Shown here: positions 6,360 through 12,887 of the stretch, in pieces
How positions within the stretch are numbered: the stretch's first letter is position 1
Layout: the number at the start of each line of letters is the position of its first letter
DNA from: an uncultured Ruminococcus sp.
GTDB taxonomy: Bacteria; Bacillota; Clostridia; Oscillospirales; Acutalibacteraceae
Reading direction: 5' to 3'
Length of the DNA stretch: 12,887 nucleotides
Assembly: GCA_902772795.1 (NCBI GenBank)
Contig: CACYBZ010000278.1
Location: 1 to 12,887 of the forward strand
Notes under the pieces: model-generated
Seen by the model: only the letters and a program-made list of their open reading frames with translations
Told to the model about the DNA's origin: nothing
Databases searched by the model: none
Translations under genes and position numbers: made by a program

Positions 6360-7340
6360 CTACATACCGTATTTCAGGATATTTCTGATATATGCCGTCA
6401 GCGACAATCCCCAGCCACTGTTGGACATCAGAAAACTCACTCTGTTCAACAGTGTCATACCGACAACATCTTTCCTGCAAAGATGTACTTCGCTTCGGTA
6501 CTGTCTGAGTTTTTTTCTGCCCTGTCCGTCTTTATCAATATTCTTATTTTTTAATATCATCTGATAATGATACAGACAGACTTCACAAAACGATAACTTC
6601 GTTTCCTGATAAATAGACGGATATTTTCTTTGGGTAAGCAACATTCTTTCCCGTACACCGTCTACCATGTCCAGTCTTCGCAAAGTGTACTTTCCCATAA
6701 TACTACCGCTTCTCTGGAAATAATAATAACATTCCCTGTGCAGATAAACAATGGTATCGGCTTTGTCCAGTATGCGGAACGTAAAAAATTCATCTTCGTT
6801 CAGCTTCCCTTTCAGAAAACGAAAACTGCCGATTAACTCTGCCCTATATAATTTATTCCATGCTGTGGTGCGTACCTTGGTATTCCCCACTGTGGTGAGT
6901 ATCGCCTGTTCAGCGTTCATTATCTCATAGTCTTCCGACAAGTTCGGGGTGAAGTCCTTTCCTTCGTAAACCCGAAGTACATTGAATGCCACTATCTGTG
7001 CATTACACGTCAGCATTTTCTCCATGGAAATTTCATATGTCTGCAGGTCTATCCAGTCATCACTGTCAATAAAACTGATATACGCTCCTGTCGCTATGTC
7101 AAGTCCCTTGTTTCTGGCATCGGATAACCCGCCGTTTTCTTTATGAATGACCTTTATTCTGCTGTCCTTTTTCTGAAAATCATCGCATATTTTCGGACAC
7201 CCGTCTGTTGAACCGTCATCTACAAGAATAATTTCCAGATGCGTATAAGTCTGACGGAGAATACTTTCCAGACATCTTTCCAGATAGTCTTCCACATTGT
7301 ACACAGGGATAATCACACTGATAAGCGGAGCGTTTTCCAT
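6360..7340 (-). CDS. Family 2 glycosyltransferase (GT-A)
   Basis: 326 residues, with a standard GT2 N-terminal domain: ISVIIPVYNVEDYLERCL (7-24), VDDGSTD (40-46), ENGGLSDARNKG (68-79) and DSDDW (92-96). Further on come AWNKLYRAEL, NEDEFF (probable general-base region) and RSGSIM, all usual for surface-glycan GT2 enzymes. The C-terminal part after about 240 is helical and of unknown role. It starts 3 bases after the previous stop; the GAGG likely used for initiation lies inside the end of the upstream gene, about 11 bases from the ATG. It shares layout and several motifs (NKLY, NED) with the next upstream gene, so the pair may be an old tandem duplication. Donor and acceptor are unknown. Confidence 0.9.
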   Translation of the reverse strand: MENAPLISVIIPVYNVEDYLERCLESILRQTYTHLEIILVDDGSTDGCPKICDDFQKKDSRIKVIHKENGGLSDARNKGLDIATGAYISFIDSDDWIDLQTYEISMEKMLTCNAQIVAFNVLRVYEGKDFTPNLSEDYEIMNAEQAILTTVGNTKVRTTAWNKLYRAELIGSFRFLKGKLNEDEFFTFRILDKADTIVYLHRECYYYFQRSGSIMGKYTLRRLDMVDGVRERMLLTQRKYPSIYQETKLSFCEVCLYHYQMILKNKNIDKDGQGRKKLRQYRSEVHLCRKDVVGMTLLNRVSFLMSNSGWGLSLTAYIRNILKYGM

Positions 7341-7343
7341 AAC

Positions 7344-8363
7344 TTATTTTACCTCATATTTTCTGTCGCTTTTGGTAACGGCAAAGTAACATTTATACAA
7401 CAGTCTGTAAACCAGCGGAATGTAAAAAATAAGAAAACAATCCATTTTCATTCTTTTGGTAAGTATTCCCAGTTGCTTTGCCTTTGTATAGTGCTTTCGG
7501 ATACTGGCTTTCACTTTGCCTTTTCTGTCCCCGAATTTTTTCGCTGACGGATTCGTCACCAGCGTGCGGTACAGACTGATGTTGTTCATCAGCAGTCCCG
7601 ATAATGCCATCTGATACAATTCTTCATCATTGTTTTCAAACAGATGCATGATCCTTTCTCTTACCGTAATGCCGTCAAACAACTTTTTTTCTGAAATCTC
7701 TGACGTTGCTGCTGAATTCTTACGCAGTATGTAATGATACAGCGGTTTGTCCTCAAAAACAGACTTTCGGGCATTGCGGAAAACTTCTACATTGAACAGA
7801 TAATCTTCGTTGATTTTAATATCCGATGCCATTCTTGTTTTTCCGATAACTTCACGGGTATAAAGCTTGTTCCATATTCCCGGTTCGACAAGATTGTTTC
7901 CTGACATCAGGTCTGTAAGTCCTCTGCGGTTGTCCTGTTCCCTGACCGTGCCTGTATTGAAATAATAGTCTACCCTCGACGGAAATACCATCTGATATCC
8001 GCAGTGGGAAATATCAGCGTTATACTGTAAAGCGTTGTCCAGCAGTATTTCAAACATATTCGGTTCGATATAGTCATCACCGTCTACAAATCCGACATAG
8101 TCCCCTTTCGCCCTGTCCAGTGCCTTGTTTCGGGTATCCGATACTCCCGAATTCCTCTTGAATATCGGTACAATCCTTTTGTCTTTCTTGGCGTATCTTC
8201 GGATAACATAGGCGGAATTGTCTGTTGAACCGTCATCAACCACGATGATTTCCAGATTTCTGTGCGTCTGGCTCAGTATACTGTCCAGACATCTCGGCAG
8301 ATACTGTTCGATATTATAAACGGGAACTATCACTGAAATTTTATAATCATTCTTATCTGACAT
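7344..8363 (-). CDS. Family 2 glycosyltransferase (GT-A)
   Basis: 339 residues. The GT2 core is seen in ISVIVPVYNIEQYLPRCL (9-26), VVDDGSTDNS (41-50), NSGVSDTRNK (71-80) and DGDDY (94-98), followed by IWNKLYTREVIG and KINEDYLF. The closing region after about 275 is basic and includes a hydrophobic stretch, FLIFYIPLVYRLLY, that may touch the membrane. The start overlaps the acyltransferase gene by 11 bases; the nearest purine-rich signal, GGTG about 6 bases upstream, is weak, so coupling to the upstream gene is likely. It is probably one of the enzymes building the oligosaccharide unit; the specific sugar is not predictable. Confidence 0.9.
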   Translation of the reverse strand: MSDKNDYKISVIVPVYNIEQYLPRCLDSILSQTHRNLEIIVVDDGSTDNSAYVIRRYAKKDKRIVPIFKRNSGVSDTRNKALDRAKGDYVGFVDGDDYIEPNMFEILLDNALQYNADISHCGYQMVFPSRVDYYFNTGTVREQDNRRGLTDLMSGNNLVEPGIWNKLYTREVIGKTRMASDIKINEDYLFNVEVFRNARKSVFEDKPLYHYILRKNSAATSEISEKKLFDGITVRERIMHLFENNDEELYQMALSGLLMNNISLYRTLVTNPSAKKFGDRKGKVKASIRKHYTKAKQLGILTKRMKMDCFLIFYIPLVYRLLYKCYFAVTKSDRKYEVK

Positions 8364-8910
8364 AGCCTACACCGTTGTTTTCTCTGAGTTTCGCCAGCAT
8401 TTCCTGCTTCTTGCTGTCGTCAAATCCGCTGTCCCTCATCGTATAGGTTTCATCAAATCTGACGGTATGTTCCATTTCCTGCTGTCTTTTTTTCATGAAT
8501 TCCTCATAGGTACTGATTACCCTCGCCGGATTGCCTGCCACTACACGATTATCGGGTATACTTTTTGTTACAACACTTCCTGCCCCTATCACTACCTTAC
8601 TGCCTATGGAAACCCCCGGCAAAATCACACTTTCTGCACCTACAAATACATCACTGCCTATACTGACCATACCTATTCTGGTATAACCTGTTTCGTTTTT
8701 TGTACTCGCATCGTGAGCCAGTACATGAGCCCTCGGGGCAATCGTTACATTGTCTCCTATTGTGATGAGCCAGCAATGCGAATCATCAATAATCACTCCG
8801 CTGAAACGATTGAAATTCTTTCCTACTTTCAGCCCGTTCCGTATCAGAACCTCTGTCGGAACTTCTCCCCTTAATTTATACAACAAGGATTTTATACCCA
8901 ATCTTTTCAA
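8353..8910 (-). CDS. Hexapeptide-repeat (left-handed beta helix) O-acetyltransferase-like
   Basis: 185 residues of the acyltransferase hexapeptide type, likely using acetyl-CoA to acetylate a sugar of the glycan in the cytoplasm. The repeats are visible as IGDNVTIAP (51-59), IGSDVFVG (84-91), ILPGVSIGSKVVIGAGSVV (96-114) and the closing GNPARVI (126-132); the presumed catalytic His66 sits in LAHDAS (64-69). WcaF/maltose-acetyltransferase-like proteins share this arrangement. The start codon appears to be TTG at 8910, overlapping the GT4 stop TGA by 4 bases (TTGA), with GGAAAGGA just upstream. A second TTG at codon 4 has AAGGA about 10 bases upstream and is a possible alternative. No ATG gives a proper N-terminus. 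The last ~40 residues are charged and helical, outside the beta helix. Confidence 0.88.
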   Translation of the reverse strand: MKRLGIKSLLYKLRGEVPTEVLIRNGLKVGKNFNRFSGVIIDDSHCWLITIGDNVTIAPRAHVLAHDASTKNETGYTRIGMVSIGSDVFVGAESVILPGVSIGSKVVIGAGSVVTKSIPDNRVVAGNPARVISTYEEFMKKRQQEMEHTVRFDETYTMRDSGFDDSKKQEMLAKLRENNGVGYVR

Positions 8911-10019
8911 ATCCTTTCCAGCATATCTTCTACCGCCCTGACGGTAATTGCCTTTTCAAAGTTCTTTCCCCGCTGTGCCGACTTTATACGGTAATTTTTC
9001 AGTAAATCTTTTTCCGTCAGTATCTTCTTTATCCCCTCATACAGCGAATCTTCATCATTCTGCGTCACAATGCCGTATTCATTATGATATCCCAACTGTT
9101 CCTGCATACCTGAACACATCGTCGTGACAACGGGTGTACCCACAATCAAAGCTTCCGTAACTGATGTACTGAATCCCTCCGAATGAGAAGAACAAACATA
9201 CAAATCCGCTTTTCGGACGTATTTATAAGGATTTACCCTGTATCCCATAAACCGAAATGTCTTTTCCAGATGGTTCTTTCTGAGATAATCTTCTATTTTT
9301 TTCTGCTCGTCACCGACTCCGAAAATATAGACCTTATTCTTTATTCCGTCTTCACACAGCCTTTTATGAATCCTCGCCAGTCTGTCAAATCCCTTGACTT
9401 CCGTTATTTTTCCCACCGAACAGAGATTGAAACAATCGTCCGAAAATTCCATATCCTCTATCGCTTCCTGCGACAACTGTCGTATCTGTTCACTTTCGAT
9501 GGTGTTGTACAGTACCTCTATCGGCTTGCGGAAAGAAAGCGTTTCGGTAAAATAGTCTTTCGTCATTCTGGAAACACACACGGTATTGTCAAAACTGCTA
9601 TAACACCGCTCTGCCTCCGCATAATTCCGAAAACCCAGTTCTGCCACCGCCTTGCTGTCAATACGACAGTGTATCCAGCTGACTTTCCTCACGTTCGGGT
9701 CATGACACCCTCCCAGAATTCTGGCAGGTACACCCTCCAGATACGATATGACGATATCATATCTGTCTTTGACAAAATGCCTGTACAGCGTTTCAGGTCG
9801 GAACAGCTTGAAAATCTGTGTACTGCCTCTGAACTGCTTTCTGAAAATAAATTTGTAACCGATATTTTCATGCAGTGACTCTTTATGCACACCCGTGTCA
9901 AAAATACACATTACCGTAATCTCGTACTTCGTTGTATCCATGTTGTTGACAAGATTGACCAGTACCTTTTCTGCTCCGCCGTTCCCCAGTGTGGGAATTA
10001 AAAACATTATTTTCTTCAT
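8907..10019 (-). CDS. Family 4 glycosyltransferase (GT-B)
   Basis: 370 residues with the two Rossmann-like domains of GT4 enzymes. The N-terminal domain starts MKKIMFLIPT and has GGAEKV (14-19); the C-terminal domain has SVGKITEVKGFDRL (201-214), YIFGVGDE (231-238), and the retaining-enzyme motif SHSEGFSTSVTEAL (278-291), with the E-x7-E pair at Glu281 and Glu289, then GTPVVTT (294-300). It transfers a sugar from a nucleotide donor, keeping the anomeric configuration; the donor is not readable. The start is the ATG at 10019, with AGGTGG 8 bases upstream; the frame extends to a GTG at 10031 but adds only four residues and overlaps that site. It is preceded by an 84-base gap with its own candidate promoter. 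Confidence 0.93.
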   Translation of the reverse strand: MKKIMFLIPTLGNGGAEKVLVNLVNNMDTTKYEITVMCIFDTGVHKESLHENIGYKFIFRKQFRGSTQIFKLFRPETLYRHFVKDRYDIVISYLEGVPARILGGCHDPNVRKVSWIHCRIDSKAVAELGFRNYAEAERCYSSFDNTVCVSRMTKDYFTETLSFRKPIEVLYNTIESEQIRQLSQEAIEDMEFSDDCFNLCSVGKITEVKGFDRLARIHKRLCEDGIKNKVYIFGVGDEQKKIEDYLRKNHLEKTFRFMGYRVNPYKYVRKADLYVCSSHSEGFSTSVTEALIVGTPVVTTMCSGMQEQLGYHNEYGIVTQNDEDSLYEGIKKILTEKDLLKNYRIKSAQRGKNFEKAITVRAVEDMLERI

Positions 10020-10057
10020 TGTCACACCCACCTGCGAATTTACCTTATATCCCGTTT

Positions 10058-10085
10058 ATTATATCACATACTCCGACAAAAACAA
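10058..10085 (-). promoter_or_regulatory. Candidate internal promoter before the GT4 gene
   Basis: On the minus strand there is a perfect TATAAT (10058-10063) with TGA directly before it, which fits the extended -10 pattern TGN. Sixteen bases upstream lies TTGTTT (10080-10085), matching the first three bases of TTGACA. Transcription would start about 30 bases before the ATG at 10019. The site lies in the longest gap (84 bases) of the upstream half of the operon, so it may add transcription for the glycosyltransferase and downstream Kdo genes. Confidence 0.4.
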
Positions 10086-10103
10086 CATTTCATCGGCAAA
10101 AAA

Positions 10104-11534
10104 TCACTTGTTTTTTGGGGAAACTTTATTTTTCTTTCCTTTTTTGCCTATCTTTCTTACCAGTACCATCATCAGTTTACCGTTCAGTACGATAAACATT
10201 ATGATGCCCAGTACCGCATTGACTATATCCGTTATCGGATTCTTCAGATAACATAATCCGCTCATGACAAGCAAAATCACACCTATGAAAACAACCCGTG
10301 GAATATCATATTTTATTTTGACAAACTTTCTGACATCTATCATTCGGTATACAAAAAGAATAAAATAACTGATAAGGGTAGACCCCGACGCTGCATACAG
10401 ACCGATAAAATGAATGGTCGTCAGGTCAATAATCAGGTTACATACTGCGGCAAAAGTGGTTGTCACACCGATACTCTTCGTCTTTTTATATGCCACATAG
10501 ATTCCGCCCAGATATCCTGTCAGACTACAGAAAAACATTCCCAGAAACAACAACGGCATCTGATAATAAGCTTCCTCATAATCACCTCTTATCAGTATCC
10601 TGAACAGCAACGGTGTCATCGCTATCAGTATACCGAAAGCCCCTGCCATAAAGTCATAAATGGCTTTGAACATATCGCTGTAATATTTCGGAGCGTCCTC
10701 ATCTTTGGATACAATGGACGCATTTTCCTGCCATGCCATTGTAAAAGTGTTCTGGGCAACGGTGAGCAGTGACGGAATTTTATTCGCTACCGAATAGACC
10801 GCATTGGCAGGGATTCCCATAAAATGAGTGACTACCAGTCTGTCAGACACCCGCATTACCCATATGGAAAGACTGTTCGGAACCATCGGCCACGAATACT
10901 GTATCATCTCTTTTAACAGCTGCTTGTCAAACAATGACGGCTGTATCATCGAAATCAGATTCGTCCTGAACAACAGATACATTGCGTGTACTCCTGTGGC
11001 AGCAATCAGACAAAGCGTTGCTCCCTCCAGTCCGAAACGGAAATACCACACGAAAACTATTGAAAATATCAGCCGTCCCAGAGAACCTAAAATCGCACTG
11101 ACAGAATAATCTTTGTTCTTTGCCATTCCCCTGGCTATCTGACTTGACGTTTTTTCCAGAATATCTGTCAGAAAGTAAATACAAATCAGTATCCTTTCCA
11201 CTATGGATATCGTATAAAGACTGAAAAACAGAACAAGCAACACCACAATGCATATCGGAAATGTGAACAGATAAATATTGGTCACAATCCGTTTTTCCTG
11301 TTGTGTGTCGCCACGGTGTTCTATCAGAAAACGGAATGCGGCGGTCTGTATCTGCAGTGTCACCGCAGGCAGAAGCAATGATACCAGTACCGTAATCAAA
11401 TCATATGTTCCGTATTCTTTCTTTGTCATACACCCTGTGAGTATCGGCAATATGACCGTTGACGCTAATCTCGGTAAAAAATTTCCCAGTGACAAAATCG
11501 CCGTATTCTTTACCAGCTTTCCTTCTCTGCTCAT
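10104..11534 (-). CDS. Wzx-like oligosaccharide flippase (MOP superfamily)
   Basis: 476 residues, a polytopic membrane protein of the polysaccharide biosynthesis/MATE-like type. It begins with an amphipathic stretch, then LVKNTAILSLGNFLPRLAS and about 12-14 hydrophobic segments, the usual number for Wzx. Other family-like parts are the ARGMAKNKDY loop, YSWPMVPNSLSIWVM and SDRLVV, and the positively charged end GKKGKKNK. It would flip the lipid-linked repeat unit across the cytoplasmic membrane for polymerisation outside, which implies Wzx/Wzy-type rather than ABC-transporter export. The ATG at 11534 has only AGGA about 13 bases upstream, a long spacing, and an in-frame stop precludes a longer ATG start. 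The gap to the pyruvyl transferase gene is 66 bases and contains a 9-bp hairpin. Substrate specificity is unknown; a generic wzx label is deliberate. Confidence 0.9.
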   Translation of the reverse strand: MSREGKLVKNTAILSLGNFLPRLASTVILPILTGCMTKKEYGTYDLITVLVSLLLPAVTLQIQTAAFRFLIEHRGDTQQEKRIVTNIYLFTFPICIVVLLVLFFSLYTISIVERILICIYFLTDILEKTSSQIARGMAKNKDYSVSAILGSLGRLIFSIVFVWYFRFGLEGATLCLIAATGVHAMYLLFRTNLISMIQPSLFDKQLLKEMIQYSWPMVPNSLSIWVMRVSDRLVVTHFMGIPANAVYSVANKIPSLLTVAQNTFTMAWQENASIVSKDEDAPKYYSDMFKAIYDFMAGAFGILIAMTPLLFRILIRGDYEEAYYQMPLLFLGMFFCSLTGYLGGIYVAYKKTKSIGVTTTFAAVCNLIIDLTTIHFIGLYAASGSTLISYFILFVYRMIDVRKFVKIKYDIPRVVFIGVILLVMSGLCYLKNPITDIVNAVLGIIMFIVLNGKLMMVLVRKIGKKGKKNKVSPKNK

Positions 11535-11560
11535 TCTGTCGTTCAGATCCTTTCACCCTT

Positions 11561-11582
11561 TCTGACTTTCCCAAAAGTCAGA
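11561..11582. other. Intergenic hairpin upstream of the flippase gene
   Basis: A perfect 9-bp stem, TCTGACTTT (11561-11569) with AAAGTCAGA (11574-11582) around a 4-base loop. It sits in the gap between the pyruvyl transferase stop and the flippase start. On the plus strand a TTATTTTT tract follows it, giving a terminator-like look, but no plus-strand gene ends here. On the minus strand the A-rich run precedes the stem, so it is not a terminator of the operon. A role in mRNA processing or stability is possible. Confidence 0.45.
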
Positions 11583-11600
11583 TTATTTTTCATGTTCCTG

Positions 11601-12695
11601 TTACCCGTACAATACGTTATCCAGATAGTCAAACGCCGTCTGTCTGTATCTTTCAATATCCGCCCTGACTTCGTCCCACGGTGCAGATACCTCTTTTGAC
11701 GGCACTCCGTCCAGCATAATATGGGAAGATAAACGGTATAAATGCAGAATTTCCGTTATTCTTGTTCCTCTGGATACATTCGCTTCGGAATAAAAATTTT
11801 TTTCAAACAAAACAGAAAATGCTGTTCCGTGAAAAGAATTGGTCACCACAAGATGAGCATGGTCTATCAGCCATAAAAACTGATTCGGTGAAGCATTTCT
11901 GATAATCATAGCGTCCTTATAATTTTTCAGCGAACTCTGGACAATCACCAACGGTTTATGATGTTCTTTGGCATACCGATAAGCAAACTCTGTCAGGGGT
12001 TTTTCGTTGTCCGAAAATTTGTACACCAGTACATAATCTTCGGGAACTGACGGATATTTTTCTTCTTTTTTCCGCCAGTCCTCGGCTGTCAGCAGAAATA
12101 CAGGGTCAGGCACCAGTACAGGTGTTCTGCCGTCTATCGCCTCGATAAGTCTGACCGCTGTTTCTTCTCTTGCCGACAGATAGCCGAATCCCTTTATTGC
12201 CTGTAATTTTGCTGTTTCCTCTGCGGTGAGTTCCGTCTTGCCGATACTGGGGGCATATGTGCCCTTTTTCTTTCTTTCGCTGACGAATTTCAGCAGATAC
12301 GTTTCATCATTACCCGACAAATCAAAATTCCATATCTGGTCACTGCCGACGATATATTTATCAATCGTGGACTTCGCATCGGATTTTTCGTTTTCGGTTG
12401 TGTACGGAAACAATGTCACGTTATCCTTTAAAAACCTGACAAAGTGTGCTTTCTTCTGCGAACGCACAGAGTATGCCATGACTGCGTGTATCAGGGATTT
12501 TATCTTCTTACTGAACCCTTTCGTTTTCTTACAGTAAAACGGTCTGAACTTCTTTTCTATTTTTTCATTGCGGTAATCCAGAATCCCCACTTCCGCATCG
12601 GGATACCGTTGCTGAATTGCCTGTGGCAGGGCTACCGCCTGCAATACTGCCCCGTAATTGACCGCATTATGAAATGTCAATGTTGCTATTTTCAT
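11601..12695 (-). CDS. Polysaccharide pyruvyl transferase family protein
   Basis: 364 residues, probably transferring pyruvate from phosphoenolpyruvate to make a ketal on a sugar of the glycan (PF04230 family). The N-terminus MKIATLTFHNAVNYGAVLQ (1-19) is typical, followed by VGSDQIWN (117-124), YAPSIGK (147-153), LVPDPVFLL (194-202) and TNSFHGTAFS (285-294), the conserved NSFHG block being a hallmark. I chose the ATG at 12695 because AGGGAG lies about 6 bases upstream and the protein then begins with the family motif. The frame is open to 12839, but those 48 codons overlap the preceding gene in another frame. It overlaps the upstream polymerase-like gene by 29 bases. Some family members act as glycosyltransferases, so the pyruvyl role is an inference. 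The added carboxylate would make the glycan more acidic, as Kdo would. Confidence 0.9.
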   Translation of the reverse strand: MKIATLTFHNAVNYGAVLQAVALPQAIQQRYPDAEVGILDYRNEKIEKKFRPFYCKKTKGFSKKIKSLIHAVMAYSVRSQKKAHFVRFLKDNVTLFPYTTENEKSDAKSTIDKYIVGSDQIWNFDLSGNDETYLLKFVSERKKKGTYAPSIGKTELTAEETAKLQAIKGFGYLSAREETAVRLIEAIDGRTPVLVPDPVFLLTAEDWRKKEEKYPSVPEDYVLVYKFSDNEKPLTEFAYRYAKEHHKPLVIVQSSLKNYKDAMIIRNASPNQFLWLIDHAHLVVTNSFHGTAFSVLFEKNFYSEANVSRGTRITEILHLYRLSSHIMLDGVPSKEVSAPWDEVRADIERYRQTAFDYLDNVLYG

Positions 12696-12887
12696 GATAA
12701 ATCTCCCTGACTGTTTCGGCAATATTCTCATCTCGGTAAAGTTCCCTAACCGTTCCCGATTTGGCATTCTGTGCTTTCTGTCTGTCCTCATTCTTTCGTT
12801 TGTTTTCAACGGAATAGGTGATTCCCATCGCCATAGCATAATAGAAAAATGTCATATCGTACAGACAGTTACCGCTGAAACTGTAAA
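12667..12887 (-). CDS. C-terminal part of a membrane protein, probably Wzy-like O-antigen polymerase
   Basis: Only the last 72 codons are visible; the start lies beyond the right edge of the window. The first visible residues, YSFSGNCLYDMTFFYYAM followed by AMGITYS, end a transmembrane segment, and then a charged, hydrophilic tail of about 45 residues closes the protein. A final membrane helix followed by a cytoplasmic tail is common in Wzy-type polymerases, and its place beside a Wzx flippase supports this. An ATG at 12855 gives a 62-residue frame, but the frame continues upstream without a stop, so I treat this as a partial gene. The identity is a guess from context; other polytopic proteins fit as well. 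Confidence 0.5.
   Translation of the reverse strand, partial: YSFSGNCLYDMTFFYYAMAMGITYSVENKRKNEDRQKAQNAKSGTVRELYRDENIAETVREIYHENSNIDIS

Noticed and set aside
10080..10135. A-rich/T-rich stem near the end of the flippase gene as a terminator
   Set aside because: The possible stem is six A-T pairs with no G-C core, so it would not be a stable intrinsic terminator.
12696..12839. Upstream 48-codon extension of the pyruvyl transferase frame
   Set aside because: The family motif begins at the ATG at 12695, which has a good ribosome binding site; the extension overlaps the polymerase-like gene's tail.

Overview
This window carries one long cell-surface polysaccharide operon with every confident gene on the minus strand, so transcription runs from position 12887 down to about 370. 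AT-rich intergenic DNA, purine-rich Shine-Dalgarno sites, tightly packed genes and the style of the glycosyltransferases suggest a Clostridia-type Firmicute, perhaps Oscillospiraceae or Ruminococcus-like. That assignment is inference: no rRNA or other phylogenetic marker is present.

In transcription order, the upstream part (12887 to 5376) is a Wzx/Wzy-type export and assembly block. It holds the C-terminal end of a membrane protein (probably a Wzy-like polymerase), a polysaccharide pyruvyl transferase family protein, a Wzx-like flippase, a GT4 glycosyltransferase, a hexapeptide-repeat acyltransferase, two adjacent GT2 glycosyltransferases and a GT32/capsular-synthesis-like transferase. A candidate internal promoter precedes the GT4 gene.

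The middle part (5374 to 3442) is a two-gene module: a third GT2 enzyme and a DUF115/GT42-like protein with a GNGPSL motif. It is bracketed by two nearly identical copies, in inverted orientation, of a repeat built from consecutive perfect hairpins.

The downstream part (3416 to 433) holds four contiguous genes, kdsB, kdsA, kdsD and kdsC, for the whole route from ribulose-5-phosphate to CMP-Kdo. It ends at a strong intrinsic terminator (361-400). The remaining 360 bases hold no gene I can support, only a good promoter and ribosome binding site pointing out of the window to the left.

Taken together, the genes look able to make, decorate and export a Kdo-containing (or Kdo-like), possibly pyruvylated and acylated, surface glycan. 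No known Kdo transferase type (GT30, GT99 or KpsC/KpsS) is visible. The DUF115/GT42-like protein next to kdsB is the best candidate for the enzyme that uses CMP-Kdo, and this is the most interesting hypothesis in the window.
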